Assembly: GCA_029239355.1 (NCBI GenBank)
Contig: JAQZAZ010000013.1
Location: 1-64,000, forward strand
DNA length: 64,000 nucleotides
From: Sphingobacterium sp.
GTDB taxonomy: Bacteria > Bacteroidota > Bacteroidia > Sphingobacteriales > Sphingobacteriaceae
Direction: 5' to 3'
Program-made: the position numbers and the translations under genes
Shown: in pieces, positions 45,401 through 55,033 of the stretch
Position numbering within the stretch: the stretch's first letter is position 1
Layout: every line of letters starts with the position of its first letter
Notes under the pieces: model-generated
Database searches by the model: none
What the model saw: the letters and a program-made list of their open reading frames with translations, nothing else
What the model was told of the DNA's origin: nothing

Positions 45401-45576
45401 CCGCTTCAATAACAGCAACAGGAACGAACTTATGGCTATGGACAAATTATAGTGGAATGGATCCTGAAGTGAGTGCCGCAGGAGCAGGCGTGATAGGTTC
45501 TGGTTCAGTTGGAGTGGATTATGCAGGTGTTCCAGCAACAGCTGGCGTTACCTTTGGTTTAAATCTAAAGTTTTAA
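42490..45576 (+). CDS. SusC/RagA family TonB-linked outer-membrane protein
   Basis: This 1028-aa protein has a signal peptide ending at LWAQ, a carboxypeptidase-like N-terminal domain (about 22-95), the TonB-box region EEVVVTAMG, and a plug with LNGKIAGVNVTNSGGAPGASASIVIRGG-like sequence; the barrel ends with LNLKF. It imports ligand captured by the SusD-like protein that begins 3 bp after its stop. Context between a DigH-like hydrolase and an amidase suggests peptidoglycan-derived fragments as substrate; this is an inference. Confidence 0.94.
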   Translation: MNKKLLLICSGVMLSTSLWAQTKTVTGKVTNASDGGSMANVTVSIKGKPVSTQTNPDGSFTIKADPGDILIFRAVGSKERQQLVGSDATINISLSGSEEALEEVVVTAMGIKKEKKALGYAVQDIKADELMKNKNPNVINSLNGKIAGVNVTNSGGAPGASASIVIRGGTSLERDNQPLFVIDGMPMDNSTGQGDNSAFDGNTNISTTNGNRALDLNPEDIESISVLKGPAAAALYGLRAAAGAIVVTTKKGKDGATSIGINSRFGVNWVNRLPKLQDKFKQGSNYKGNKITDNTYLSWGDAFQPGETVYDNLGDFYQNATSFDNSFNVSGGNAKGNFYLSGSNLDQSGIVPTTDFKRTTFRFNGEQKVGVFTFGANASYSHSTTQKTLTGSGLWGGSGMGYMESILAFPRNVDMKNWIDPSGKQILLLPNVALEDNVDNPYWTINKNPQNDKTNRFLGNVYANVKITDWLDATYKLGVDNYTTNFRSIITPGSAVKLAWQKGMLSENIRQYNYINSNFMLNFHKQFQQDWDLNFLLGTTAEDTHVQANSMRAEQFSIPNFESVNNADAKNKYFNESITKKRLLGVYGDLRIGYKNLFFLSATGRNDWSSTLPIQNRSFFYPSFSGSLIFTELIEKNDILNYGKLRASWAQVGKDAPAYQTATYLFDPQLTIGGGFRNNWTRGNDQLKPETTTSFEVGTDLKLFKNKLGIEFTYYKNNSKDQILQPRVSNATGYILSYVNTGEIENKGIEVSINTSPIKKQDFRWDLVLNFSHNKGIVKSLPASLPILYVTDVQVGNGKAASFGNGNFMGISGSTWQRDLDGNLLLDWKTGYPLTSTDATKPIGNREPSFIGGLNNTFTYKNWELSFLFDFRKGGDILNGTEYLLAYNGLSKVSENRGDKISFTGMALNPDTKAYELVTKEVIATEDYYRDIYALNTPNFVETVNWLRLRSLSLTYSLPSEFLKRSKIFKAASITATGTNLWLWTNYSGMDPEVSAAGAGVIGSGSVGVDYAGVPATAGVTFGLNLKF

Positions 45577-45579
45577 AAA

Positions 45580-47217
45580 ATGAAAAAGTTTATCTATATA
45601 CTAGCGGCTGCATCATCTCTGGCTTTAGGCTCTTGTAGTAAATGGCTGGATGTAAATGAGAATCCCAATTCTGCGAATACAACGGTTCCGACCGCAGTGC
45701 AACGTTTGCCGCCTATTTTGGCTCAATTTGCTGATGGCTACGAAAGTGCAGGCACAAGAGCTGCTTTTATTACACAGCAATTGGCGGTTGTTAATGCGAA
45801 CAATAATAACTGGAATCTGACACGATGGAATTTGACAAATGCTGCTGTGGGTTGGCCATGGCAGGCATGGTATGTTAATACTGCTGTTAATATTCAGCCG
45901 ATGATCGACGCTGCGAATAAAATAGGGGCAAATCATTATGTGGGTGTTGGTAAGATTATAAAAGCTTGGGGTTTTGGATTTATGGTTGACTGTTATGGAA
46001 TTCTTCCTTATGATGAATTTGATAACAAGGATATCCTAACGCCGAAGTTTGACGACGGAGCGTATGTGTATAGCAAAATATTGCCGCTTTTGGATGAAGC
46101 AATTGTTGAGCTGAGTAAAGCACAGGATCAATATGCGCCTTCTTTAAAAGAGGGTGATACATACAACAGTGGAGATACACAAAAGTGGATTAAATTGGCT
46201 TATGGTTTGAAGGCACGTTTCCTAAACCATTATAGTAAAAAAGCAAATTATAATCCCGATGAAATTTTAAACTTATTAACAAAAGCGCCTTCTTCGAGCT
46301 TCGATGGGACAATTTATCAATATGTCGATGAGGGACCAAATGTAAGTGATAACTCTAAAGCTGCTTTGCAGTGGTCAAATACAGGCACTACTGCTAGAAT
46401 AACGAAGTTGTATTTTGACTATGTGACAAACAATTATACTGGCGCTCCCTCAGGAACCAATAATATGTTAGACCCTAGGTTGGATCTGCTTGTCCCTAGC
46501 ATGGATAACGGTCTCGGGGTAATGGTGAGATCAAAAGTCGTCGATATGCAGTCTGCCTTACCTGCAACTGGTCCAGTGGCTGTTACTTTTAGTGAGAAAA
46601 ATAACAAGTTTTCTCATGCAGATTCTGTTTATGTAGCCCTGCGAAGTAACAAAGCTAGTACCTCGGGGCGCGTTTTGTCGACCGGTACATGGTATACGCA
46701 AAAGGGAGGGAAGGGGCTTCTGTTAACAGGATCCGAGATGAAGTTCATAGAGGCGGAAATTCGCTTTAAAAAAGGTCAGTTAGCACAAGCGCTTCAAGCT
46801 TATAAAGACGGTATAAAGATACATATGGAGATACTCGGAGTAAACGGGGCAGACATAACAAAATATCTGGCCAGCACTTCTGTTGTTCAGGATGTCTCGA
46901 AATTGACCTTAAGCCATATTATGATTCAGAAATATATCGCACTTTCTTATTCTCAAGAACAATGGGTGGATTTGCGTCGTATGGATTTTTGTACGGATGC
47001 TTCTGGTAATTATAATGAAGCATCTGGTATTTATAAGGGATTTAACCGTCCAGGACATGTTTTTACAAATTCATTTCCAAATGCGACGGACTGGCCAAGA
47101 AGGTTTGCGGTAGCGTCCTATGAAAACAGTTATAATCTCGATCAAGTAAAAAAAGCTGATCCGGATGCGGGAGAACCCACGTATATTACGAAACCAGTCT
47201 TTTGGGACAAAAAATAA
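45580..47217 (+). CDS. SusD-like outer-membrane lipoprotein (SusD-like_2 group)
   Basis: The 545-aa protein has a lipobox LALGSCSKW (Cys19), then the WLDVNENPN motif typical of SusD-like_2 proteins, which are the group exemplified here also at 30613. Helices with KIIKAWGFGFMVDCYG and KLAYGLKARFLNHY follow. Near the end, YSQEQWVDLRRMDF and the FNRPGHVF segment fit the group. The gene begins 3 bp after SusC and ends at a terminator. The ligand is unknown. Confidence 0.92.
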   Translation: MKKFIYILAAASSLALGSCSKWLDVNENPNSANTTVPTAVQRLPPILAQFADGYESAGTRAAFITQQLAVVNANNNNWNLTRWNLTNAAVGWPWQAWYVNTAVNIQPMIDAANKIGANHYVGVGKIIKAWGFGFMVDCYGILPYDEFDNKDILTPKFDDGAYVYSKILPLLDEAIVELSKAQDQYAPSLKEGDTYNSGDTQKWIKLAYGLKARFLNHYSKKANYNPDEILNLLTKAPSSSFDGTIYQYVDEGPNVSDNSKAALQWSNTGTTARITKLYFDYVTNNYTGAPSGTNNMLDPRLDLLVPSMDNGLGVMVRSKVVDMQSALPATGPVAVTFSEKNNKFSHADSVYVALRSNKASTSGRVLSTGTWYTQKGGKGLLLTGSEMKFIEAEIRFKKGQLAQALQAYKDGIKIHMEILGVNGADITKYLASTSVVQDVSKLTLSHIMIQKYIALSYSQEQWVDLRRMDFCTDASGNYNEASGIYKGFNRPGHVFTNSFPNATDWPRRFAVASYENSYNLDQVKKADPDAGEPTYITKPVFWDKK

Positions 47218-47234
47218 AAAAATTATATTTTTTT

Positions 47235-47265
47235 AAAGGCTTGAAGGTTTCCTTCAAGCCTTTTT
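47235..47265 (+). terminator. Strong terminator of the 42.5-47.2 kb SusCD operon
   Basis: AAAGGCTTGAAGG (47235-47247) pairs perfectly with CCTTCAAGCCTTT (47251-47263), loop TTT, followed by TTACT. Only a short T-tract follows, but the stem is long and GC-bearing. Confidence 0.85.
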
Positions 47266-47312
47266 ACTGGTGCTGTGGTTGTTCGCTTAAATTTTAAAAT
47301 TATTAGATTTGT

Positions 47313-47966
47313 ATGATGAGATCATTTTTGTTATTCTTTTACTGTCTGTGTGTGACAGTTTTGTTCGCTCAGTCGCCCAAGATTGTCCAAAAGCCGATCA
47401 CTTGGAATCAAGAGCGTATACAGCTTTCCTTGGATTATTTGAAGAATAGGCATGGGTTAAGCCAAGCTACGCCAACAATTCATCCTAAAATAGTTGTGGT
47501 GCATTGGACGGCAAACAATAGTGTGAAGGCAACATTCAACACTTTCAATCCGGTGAAACTGCCGGGAAGACCTGAATTGACGAAAGCCAGTGCCCTGAAT
47601 GTTTCTTCTCAATTTGTCATTGATCGCGATGGAACAATCTATCAATTTTTGCCAGATACAATCTTTGCAAGACACACCATTGGTCTCAACTATTGTGCGA
47701 TTGGTATCGAAAATATAGGTAGTCGCCAGAACCCCTTGACCGATGCACAATTAAAAGCAAATGAAGAGCTTATTCGTTATCTGAGTAAAAAGTATCCTAT
47801 TGAATATGTGATCGGTCATCATGAATATCAGCGTTTTAAAAAGACTTCTTGGTGGAAGGAAACTGATCCAAAATACATTACGGGTAAAGATGATCCAGGA
47901 GATAAATTTATGAATTCCTTGAGAGTTCATTTGTCAGAATTAAAACTAAAACCCTTACCCAAATGA
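47313..47966 (+). CDS. N-acetylmuramoyl-L-alanine amidase, Amidase_2 family
   Basis: This 217-aa protein has a signal peptide (about 1-21, ending LFAQ). The Amidase_2 zinc site is visible: His in VVHWTANN, His in FARHTIGLNY, His in VIGHHEYQRF, with the conserved segment TDPKYITGKDDPGDKF. It cuts the MurNAc-L-Ala bond, removing stem peptides from peptidoglycan or muropeptides, in the periplasm or outside. It stands between a SusCD pair and NamZ, matching the AmiE role in B. subtilis. The ATG is at 47313, with an alternative at 47316. Confidence 0.93.
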   Translation: MMRSFLLFFYCLCVTVLFAQSPKIVQKPITWNQERIQLSLDYLKNRHGLSQATPTIHPKIVVVHWTANNSVKATFNTFNPVKLPGRPELTKASALNVSSQFVIDRDGTIYQFLPDTIFARHTIGLNYCAIGIENIGSRQNPLTDAQLKANEELIRYLSKKYPIEYVIGHHEYQRFKKTSWWKETDPKYITGKDDPGDKFMNSLRVHLSELKLKPLPK

Positions 47967-48019
47967 TTTACATTAGATCAACTGGCCTAATTATTTGAGC
48001 CTGATTTTATCCGTAACAA

Positions 48020-48050
48020 TTTGTGGCTTGCATTGTGGTTTGTATATTTG
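48020..48050 (+). promoter_or_regulatory. Candidate promoter of the NamZ operon
   Basis: TTTG (48020-48023) and TATATTTG (48043-48050) are 19 bp apart, one of the best matches to the Bacteroidota consensus in the window. It would give a leader of about 330 bp before NamZ. Confidence 0.5.
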
Positions 48051-48345
48051 CTGTATTTTGCCGCATTGTTAAGGGAGTGTTAAATATAACCTTACTGTTT
48101 TTTCCTGTTTCTTTTTTATTGTTTTATATATAGCGGGTTAAATAATATTATTATAAATAACTCTCTCTTTATAAATGTATTATGTTTTAAAATTTAGTTT
48201 TTTTTGCTCTCCAAATTGTAAATTTGACGCTAAACTTTTTTATTATCTGTAAGTGTTCACTTACTTTCTTTTGCGGTTTTATAAGGAATTTTGTTTTAAA
48301 AACGAAAACTTCTACTTACTTTTATTCTGATTTTCAATTATTCAT

Positions 48346-48359
48346 GCATAAAACTGCAT
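48346..48359 (+). promoter_or_regulatory. GCATAAA-type operator before NamZ
   Basis: GCATAAAACTGCAT has two GCAT half-sites one helical turn apart and lies 26-39 bp before the NamZ ATG. ATGCAT itself is palindromic, so an inverted-repeat reading is also possible. Confidence 0.45.
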
Positions 48360-48384
48360 TTATGTGTGAGCAAATAGTCTATTT

Positions 48385-49629
48385 ATGATAAAATATACCT
48401 TACTAACGTTAACCTGTGTGGTCTCTCTTCTCTCTCTAGCCTCTTGTGGTCAAACACGACGATCTGTTCAGATGGGTAAAAAGAATACGACCGGCGCTGT
48501 GAACGATATTGCTGGTGTTGCTATTACTCCCGGAGCTGATCAATTATCGTCCTATTTACCGCAACTAAAAGGTAAAAAGGTAGGAATCATGGGAAATCAG
48601 ACTTCTATTGTAGGTGCTGACAAAAGGCACTTAGTGGATGTTCTGCTTGACAATAAAGTGGATCTGAAGTTTGCGTTTGCTCCGGAGCACGGTTTTCGTG
48701 GAAATGTTGAGCGTGGGGAGAAATTTGGTAATGACGTGGATCAAAAAACGGGACTGCCTTTATTTACCCTGTACGGGGGGAATAAGAAACAAGATTCGAT
48801 TGTCAATTCCATTGATGTCATGATTTTTGATTTGCAGGATGTCGGAGCGCGTTTCTATACCTATATTACTTCGTTGCACCGTGTCATGGAGTTGTGCGCA
48901 AAGCACAATAAAAAACTCATTGTGCTGGATCGCCCCAATCCAAATGGTGATCAGGTGGATGGGCCTGTGCGGCATGACGATAAATTTAAGTCTGATGTTT
49001 CCTGGCATAAAATTGCAATGATCCATGGGTTAACGATCGGTGAACTCGCGCAGATGATCAATGGGGAAAAATGGTTGGAGAATGGGCGTCAGGCTGATCT
49101 AGAGATTATAAAAGTTCAAAATTGGGATCACAACAAGATGTATGACTTGCCGGTAATTCCATCTCCGAGTTTGCCAAATCAGCTTTCCGTACGTCTGTAT
49201 CTGTCCTTATGCTTGTTTGAAGGTACAGACATTTCGGTAGGCCGCGGTACTGACTGGCCTTTCCAGGTTCTCGGATATACAAATCCAGTCTATGGATCTT
49301 TTACGTTTACGCCTGGTGAACGTCATGGTATGTCAAAACATGTGGAAGGAAAAGGAGTCAAGAATTATGGTATAGATTTACGTGATCTGAATCCTGATGA
49401 GCAAAAATTTACACTAAAATATCTTTTAGACTTCTATCAGAAAACACCGGACAAAACTACTTTTTTTGCGAGACCTGAGTTTTTTGACAAGTTGGCCGGC
49501 ACAGATCAACTGCGTAAACAGATTATTGCCGGAGAGTCTGAATTACAGATTCGGGATTCTTGGGCTGCTGACTTAAAGGCTTACAAGCAAATGCGTAAAA
49601 AGTACTTGCTGTACAACGATTTTGAATAA
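48385..49629 (+). CDS. namZ: Exo-beta-N-acetylmuramidase NamZ (DUF1343)
   Basis: The 414-aa protein has a lipoprotein signal ending SLASCGQ (Cys21) and the DUF1343 fold. Motifs include GIMGNQTSIVG, FAPEHGFRGNVERGEKF, the DLQDVGARFYTYI stretch, VLDRPNPNGDQVDGP and GTDISVGRGTDWPF. The B. subtilis family member NamZ removes terminal MurNAc from peptidoglycan chains. Here it would release MurNAc at the cell surface, to be imported and cleaved by MurQ. A GCATAAA-type motif lies 26 bp upstream and the next operon gene is SusC. Confidence 0.92.
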   Translation: MIKYTLLTLTCVVSLLSLASCGQTRRSVQMGKKNTTGAVNDIAGVAITPGADQLSSYLPQLKGKKVGIMGNQTSIVGADKRHLVDVLLDNKVDLKFAFAPEHGFRGNVERGEKFGNDVDQKTGLPLFTLYGGNKKQDSIVNSIDVMIFDLQDVGARFYTYITSLHRVMELCAKHNKKLIVLDRPNPNGDQVDGPVRHDDKFKSDVSWHKIAMIHGLTIGELAQMINGEKWLENGRQADLEIIKVQNWDHNKMYDLPVIPSPSLPNQLSVRLYLSLCLFEGTDISVGRGTDWPFQVLGYTNPVYGSFTFTPGERHGMSKHVEGKGVKNYGIDLRDLNPDEQKFTLKYLLDFYQKTPDKTTFFARPEFFDKLAGTDQLRKQIIAGESELQIRDSWAADLKAYKQMRKKYLLYNDFE

Positions 49630-49681
49630 CGAATAACTAACAATATTAACTAAAATCATTTATTTTAAAACTCTATAATCA

Positions 49682-52600
49682 ATGAGAAAATTTGTACTAT
49701 TTTCTGTTGCTCTTGGATTGAGTTTTCCTTCTGAATCCTACTCTTTCGTAAAGAGAGAAGGCGCTTTGAGTAGCTCTAACTTACCGAGTGCTCTTCTTCG
49801 CTCTTTATCGAAAACTACGGTTCAAAATACGGTGCAAGGTACTGTAACGGATGGAAAAGGTCCAGTCTCTGAAGTAAGCGTTTCTGTCATCGGCGGAAGT
49901 GCATCTACTAAAACCGATGCAGAGGGGCGTTTTAAGATTACAGCTGCCGTAGGAAGCAAATTGCGTTTTTCTTCAATCGGATATATTACGCAAGATGTTA
50001 CCGTTACTTCGAATTCCATTAATGTAACTTTGGCGGTCGATAATCAATCGTTGGATGAGGTGGTCGTGGTGGGTTATGGTACCCAAAAGAAGGGGAATTT
50101 AACAGGGGCGGTTTCATCAATTAATGTAAAAGACAATTTGCAAGGCCGTGCTATCGCGGATGTGGGGCGTGGTATTCAAGGGACTACTCCAGGTTTAACC
50201 GTAGTCGTTCCGAGCGGCGAGGTTGGTTCAGATCCTGTGATGAAGATTAGGGGGCAAATTGGGTCGATCGCAGGCCAGTCGAATCCTTTGATCTTATTGG
50301 ATAATGTGGAGATTCCAAGTATTCAATTGGTTAATCCTGCGGATGTGGAATCTATTACCGTATTGAAAGATGCTGCGGCAGCTTCCATTTATGGTGCGAA
50401 GGCTGCATTCGGCGTTGTGTTGATTACGTCAAAAAAAGGTGCCAAAGGTGGAGATACCTTCAATATAAGTTATAATAATAACTTTTCGTTCCAGAATTCT
50501 GCAGTTGACTATAACATGGGTGATGTGAACGCGCTCAAGTATTCACTTGAAGCTGCTGAAAGGATTGGTGAAACCGAAGCGGGGGCGTTCTATAAGGTCA
50601 ATAGACAGAGTTACGACCTTGCCGTTAAATGGAAAGAGAAATACGGAGGGACAATTGGCGTCAATGATCCAACGGTATATGGTCGTGATTGGTATGTGAA
50701 TCCAGCTGAGCCGACAAAGAAATATGGCGTTCGTACCTATAACGTAGAGGATTATATGATCCGCAAAGCTGCTCCTACGTCGCAACATGATTTCAGTATC
50801 TCAGGTACATCAGGAAAAACGGATTATAATTTAAGTATGGGCTTATTGAATCAATCCGGAATGATGAAGCCAACTGATCATGACCGGTTTAGACGGACAA
50901 ATGCTGCTTTGCGCTTATCTACGGAGTTGAATAAATATTTGACTGTGCGTGGTGGTGCGATTGTATCACGGCGTAAAAAGGAATATCCGTATACAACAAG
51001 CTCTACAACTGCAGATCCTTGGTTATACCTGTACCGTTGGAGCTCCCTTTATCCTATGGGCTACGATGAGAATGGAAAGATGATCCGAAGCCCTTGGAGT
51101 GAAGTTTCTTCGGCGAATACCGCTAGTTTCCAAAATAATTATTTGAATTTGAATTTGGGTGCTACGGTGAATATTATGAAAAACTGGAAGGTCGATTTTG
51201 ATTATACATTCTCCAATCAAGAAGAAATCACTACGCAGCCAGGTACACGTTTTACTGCCGCAGATTCTTGGATCGCTGGTGTAGCACGCAAGGATGCGTC
51301 AGGGGCACCGGTTTATGTCAATTCAGATGGTCAGGTTGTGGCTGCAGGTGCTGCAGGTGCCATGGCAGCATACGATTTAAATTACTATATGTATACAGCC
51401 AATGGGGCTAATCCAGATCATTTTCTACGTGCAGCGGGCAATCGTCGTAATAATACAATCAACGCTGTTACAACCTATAATCTGAATATTAATGATGATC
51501 ATGAGTTCAAGTTCTTGGCCGGTATAAACCGGGTGACCTTGGATTATGATATGAATTCCTCTCAGACCTTCAATTTGCTTGATATTAAAAACCCACAATT
51601 GGGATTTGGTGTGAATACGTCGTCACAACAAGCTAAAGGTGATGCTTTATGGGAGGCGCAACTTGGATACTTTGGGCGTGTAAATTATGCGTACAAAAAC
51701 AAGTATCTGTTTGAGGCAAATATCCGTTATGACGGTTCGTCGAAATTTCCAAAAGATTTAAAGTGGCAATGGTTCCCGTCCTTTTCTGCTGGCTGGGTGG
51801 CATCCGAGGAAAGTTTTATGGAATGGGCAAAGCCTACACTGAATCAATTGAAATTTAGAGGCTCATGGGGGTCAATTGGCGATCAGACTGTATTGCCAAG
51901 TTTGTATACTTCAACGATGATCCCTAGTGATATCAATTGGTTGGGCGCAGACGGAAGTCGTTATTATAATATTGGTACACCATCGGCGGTGCTAAGCAGT
52001 TTGGGCTGGCAGCGTATTGAAACAACCGATATTGGTTTGGATATGCGGATGTTCAAAAATAAATTCGGCGTGGTATTCGATTGGTACCGTCGAGATACAA
52101 AAAATATGATTGTGCCTAGTGGCAACGTAAGCGCAACTTTTGGTGCACCACCGCCACAAGGTAACTTCGGTGCATTGCGTACCCAAGGCTGGGAGTTGGC
52201 AATGGATTTCAATCATCGTTTTGAAAATGGGTTGGGATTCAATGTTCGCGGAACATTGTCAGATGCAAAGTCAACTATACTGAAGTATACAGATACCAAG
52301 GTGATTTCTGATTATTATGTTGGTAAGGATGTGGGTGAAATTTGGGGGTATCGTACAGATAGATTGTATCAAACTTCTGATTTTGAATACGGCCCCGATG
52401 GTAAAATCATACAGATCAATGTAGCTGGTAAAGACATGAATAAATTGTCGGATCCAAACGCTGCCTACAATACATTTGCCACGGATAGTAAATTTAAGTT
52501 TGGGCCGGGTGATGTGAAATTTGTGGATTTAAATGGTGACGGTAAGATTGATAAAGGGGCAGAAACCTTAAGTGATCATGGTGATTTGGAAATTATTGGT

Positions 52601-53143
52601 AACGAAACACCACGTTATGAGTACGGTTTTCGTTTAGGGCTTGATTATAAAGGCTTTGATTTTTCAGCCTTTTTGCAGGGTGTCGGTAAGCGTCAGCTTT
52701 GGGGGAATGGATTCCTTACGATTCCTGGTTATAATTCTTCGGACGGCGCGATGCCTGCTGCTATTGCTGATAATTTCTGGACGAAAGACAATACAGCTGC
52801 TTTTTATCCAGCGGCGTTTAATAATGCAGCGAGCAATGATGCAAATAATATGGTAAAACAGTCGCGTTATCTGCTCGATATGTCTTATATGCGTATTAAG
52901 AACATTACATTAGGCTACACCTTGCCTTCGTCACTGACAAACAAAGCTTATATCAAAACAGCGAGAATATATACTTCGTTAGAGAATTTCTTTACGTTTG
53001 ATAAGTTGAATGGTTTGCCTGTGGATCCTGAAGCAATCAACGGCTTTTCTATATTCAATGAGAAAAACTACAACTCAGGAAGAACAGGGGTTGGTACGCC
53101 AATGTTCAAATCTGTTTCGTTTGGTGTCCAAGTTAACTTCTAA
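49682..53143 (+). CDS. SusC/RagA family TonB-linked outer-membrane protein
   Basis: The largest SusC here (1153 residues) has a signal peptide and then about 30 residues of extra linker (residues 20-50) before the carboxypeptidase-like domain. The plug and TonB-box region DEVVVVGYGTQKKGNLTGAV and the barrel end FGVQVNF are standard. It follows NamZ by 52 bp and precedes SusD by 11 bp. It probably imports glycans released by NamZ and the other enzymes of this block; the ligand is inferred from neighbours. Confidence 0.94.
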   Translation: MRKFVLFSVALGLSFPSESYSFVKREGALSSSNLPSALLRSLSKTTVQNTVQGTVTDGKGPVSEVSVSVIGGSASTKTDAEGRFKITAAVGSKLRFSSIGYITQDVTVTSNSINVTLAVDNQSLDEVVVVGYGTQKKGNLTGAVSSINVKDNLQGRAIADVGRGIQGTTPGLTVVVPSGEVGSDPVMKIRGQIGSIAGQSNPLILLDNVEIPSIQLVNPADVESITVLKDAAAASIYGAKAAFGVVLITSKKGAKGGDTFNISYNNNFSFQNSAVDYNMGDVNALKYSLEAAERIGETEAGAFYKVNRQSYDLAVKWKEKYGGTIGVNDPTVYGRDWYVNPAEPTKKYGVRTYNVEDYMIRKAAPTSQHDFSISGTSGKTDYNLSMGLLNQSGMMKPTDHDRFRRTNAALRLSTELNKYLTVRGGAIVSRRKKEYPYTTSSTTADPWLYLYRWSSLYPMGYDENGKMIRSPWSEVSSANTASFQNNYLNLNLGATVNIMKNWKVDFDYTFSNQEEITTQPGTRFTAADSWIAGVARKDASGAPVYVNSDGQVVAAGAAGAMAAYDLNYYMYTANGANPDHFLRAAGNRRNNTINAVTTYNLNINDDHEFKFLAGINRVTLDYDMNSSQTFNLLDIKNPQLGFGVNTSSQQAKGDALWEAQLGYFGRVNYAYKNKYLFEANIRYDGSSKFPKDLKWQWFPSFSAGWVASEESFMEWAKPTLNQLKFRGSWGSIGDQTVLPSLYTSTMIPSDINWLGADGSRYYNIGTPSAVLSSLGWQRIETTDIGLDMRMFKNKFGVVFDWYRRDTKNMIVPSGNVSATFGAPPPQGNFGALRTQGWELAMDFNHRFENGLGFNVRGTLSDAKSTILKYTDTKVISDYYVGKDVGEIWGYRTDRLYQTSDFEYGPDGKIIQINVAGKDMNKLSDPNAAYNTFATDSKFKFGPGDVKFVDLNGDGKIDKGAETLSDHGDLEIIGNETPRYEYGFRLGLDYKGFDFSAFLQGVGKRQLWGNGFLTIPGYNSSDGAMPAAIADNFWTKDNTAAFYPAAFNNAASNDANNMVKQSRYLLDMSYMRIKNITLGYTLPSSLTNKAYIKTARIYTSLENFFTFDKLNGLPVDPEAINGFSIFNEKNYNSGRTGVGTPMFKSVSFGVQVNF

Positions 53144-53154
53144 AATTTACAAAA

Positions 53155-55014
53155 ATGAAACTTACAAAGAAAATAGCTTTTTTGGCGATCGGGGCAACAC
53201 TCCTACTGTCCTCTTGTAATAAGGATGTTTTGGATCGTAACCAGTTGACTAATATTGAGGATCAAAATAGCTGGGGAAATGAACTGGCTTTGCGTCTTTA
53301 TGCAAATGGATTCTATCCGAATTTTTTTACAGGGTATAATTCGGGTTATGCAACAGCCTATGCTCCTGTGACAGGATATAATTTTTCCGATGACCTGACG
53401 AAGAGAAATATTCAGGATAATTTCGAAAATACAGTTCCGTCTTCACGTAAGAATGATTATTCAAGTACAATTGCTTTAATGGAAACGCCGCAGATGCTGC
53501 GCGAATATTCGGGGCCTACCTGGAATTTTGTTTACGTTAGAAAAGCAAATATTTTTGTTGATCGTATCGAACGTATTACCAAACCTAATATTAACGATGA
53601 GACATACCGTCACTGGATGGCAGTCGCTCGTTTTTTCAGAGGATCGGAATATAGTCGCTTAGTTGAAGTGTTTGGTGATGTGCCTTACTATGATAAGGAA
53701 CTAAAGGACTCTGAAACTGACCTTTTATATAAAGATCGAGATAATCGCGGTGTGGTCATGGACCGTGTGTATGAAGATTTCCAATATGTATTGGACAATA
53801 TGCGTACAAATGATGGTAAGCAATATCTAAATAAATATGTGGCGGCGTCCTTCATTTCGCGTTACATGTTGTTTGAAGGATCTTATTTATACTATCACAA
53901 TATAGATAAAGAAAGAGCGAAGAAATATTTGGAATTGGCGCAGAAAGCTGCTGAAGTTGTGATGAATGTTGGGGCATATAAATTTACAAGCGACTTTAAA
54001 AGCTTATTTGCTTCGGAAGATTTAAGTGCCAATCAAGAGGTGATCATGTACCGCGCTTATGATGCCACTAAAAGTGTGACGCATAGTGTCGGTTCATATA
54101 GCAATGGTACAGAGCGTCAAGATAATGCGTCCAATCTTGTTCTTGTCAAATCTTTTCTGTGTAATGACGGAAAACCTTGGCAAAACTCATCTGTGGTAAA
54201 TGCAAGCAGTTTCTCCATTAAAGATTTGGCCGTTACAAGAGATCCGCGTTTTGAGGCTTCATTTTATGAGAAACCATTAACTTCCTCGTCGACTCTTTTT
54301 TACGCATTTAAGTTTGCTTCAAGAGAGGCTTTGACCTATATTGGTGGTAAATATCCTGCAGCTTGGGCTTCCAGCACAAATACATCGGATGCTCCAGTTA
54401 TTCGCCTGGCTGAGGTGGTGCTCAATTTTATAGAAGCGAAGCAGATTTTGGCCGAGGGATTTGGTGGAACGCCCGTTACACAAGGTGATGTCGATAAATC
54501 CATAAATGCAATACGTAATCGTCCTTTGGATGCTGTCGCTACTGCTAAAGGTGTTCAGAAAACAGCACCGCTGCAGATCGGGTCAATCGCAAACGATCCA
54601 TCAAGGGATGCGGATGTATCTCCATTAACTTGGGAGATCCGTCGCGAGCGCCGCATGGAGTTTGTATATGAAGGACTTCGTTTGTTGGATATCAAAAGAT
54701 GGAAAAAATTGGATTACATGAATTTTGATAAAAATCCAGATTATTACCGTGGTCCTTGGGTTGATGTTCAGAAAGATATCCCAGGTTTATTGGATCCTTC
54801 GAAGATTGGAGTTCTTAAAGTAGTGGATGCCAATAATAAGGTGATTATTTACGACGGTAAGAATGCTAATCAAATGGTTGGTTTCTATCTTGTTGAAACG
54901 GTGACAAACCGGGAGTCTTTCAATGATCGATCGTATATGGCGCCAGTAGGTCTAGAGCAGGTAAATGAATATGCTGCAAAAGGCTACAAACTGACCCAAA
55001 CAAAAGGTTGGTAA
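53155..55014 (+). CDS. SusD/RagB family outer-membrane lipoprotein
   Basis: The 619-aa protein has a lipobox LLLSSCNKD (Cys21) and typical SusD features: ARFFRGSEYSRLVEVFGDVPYYD helices and the C-terminal LTWEIRRERRMEFVYEGLRLLDIKRWKK stretch. It is the classic RagB/SusD type and differs from the SusD-like_2 proteins in the other two pairs. It ends in a terminator. Surface nutrient binding with the 1153-aa SusC is expected. Confidence 0.94.
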   Translation: MKLTKKIAFLAIGATLLLSSCNKDVLDRNQLTNIEDQNSWGNELALRLYANGFYPNFFTGYNSGYATAYAPVTGYNFSDDLTKRNIQDNFENTVPSSRKNDYSSTIALMETPQMLREYSGPTWNFVYVRKANIFVDRIERITKPNINDETYRHWMAVARFFRGSEYSRLVEVFGDVPYYDKELKDSETDLLYKDRDNRGVVMDRVYEDFQYVLDNMRTNDGKQYLNKYVAASFISRYMLFEGSYLYYHNIDKERAKKYLELAQKAAEVVMNVGAYKFTSDFKSLFASEDLSANQEVIMYRAYDATKSVTHSVGSYSNGTERQDNASNLVLVKSFLCNDGKPWQNSSVVNASSFSIKDLAVTRDPRFEASFYEKPLTSSSTLFYAFKFASREALTYIGGKYPAAWASSTNTSDAPVIRLAEVVLNFIEAKQILAEGFGGTPVTQGDVDKSINAIRNRPLDAVATAKGVQKTAPLQIGSIANDPSRDADVSPLTWEIRRERRMEFVYEGLRLLDIKRWKKLDYMNFDKNPDYYRGPWVDVQKDIPGLLDPSKIGVLKVVDANNKVIIYDGKNANQMVGFYLVETVTNRESFNDRSYMAPVGLEQVNEYAAKGYKLTQTKGW

Positions 55015-55033
55015 ATTGATACTAATTGTTATT

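Larger units (their letters stand above)
47967..48384. other. Control region before NamZ
   Basis: No gene was recognised. It has a very AT-rich stretch, a promoter candidate at 48020-48050 and the GCATAAA-type site at 48346-48359. Confidence 0.5.
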
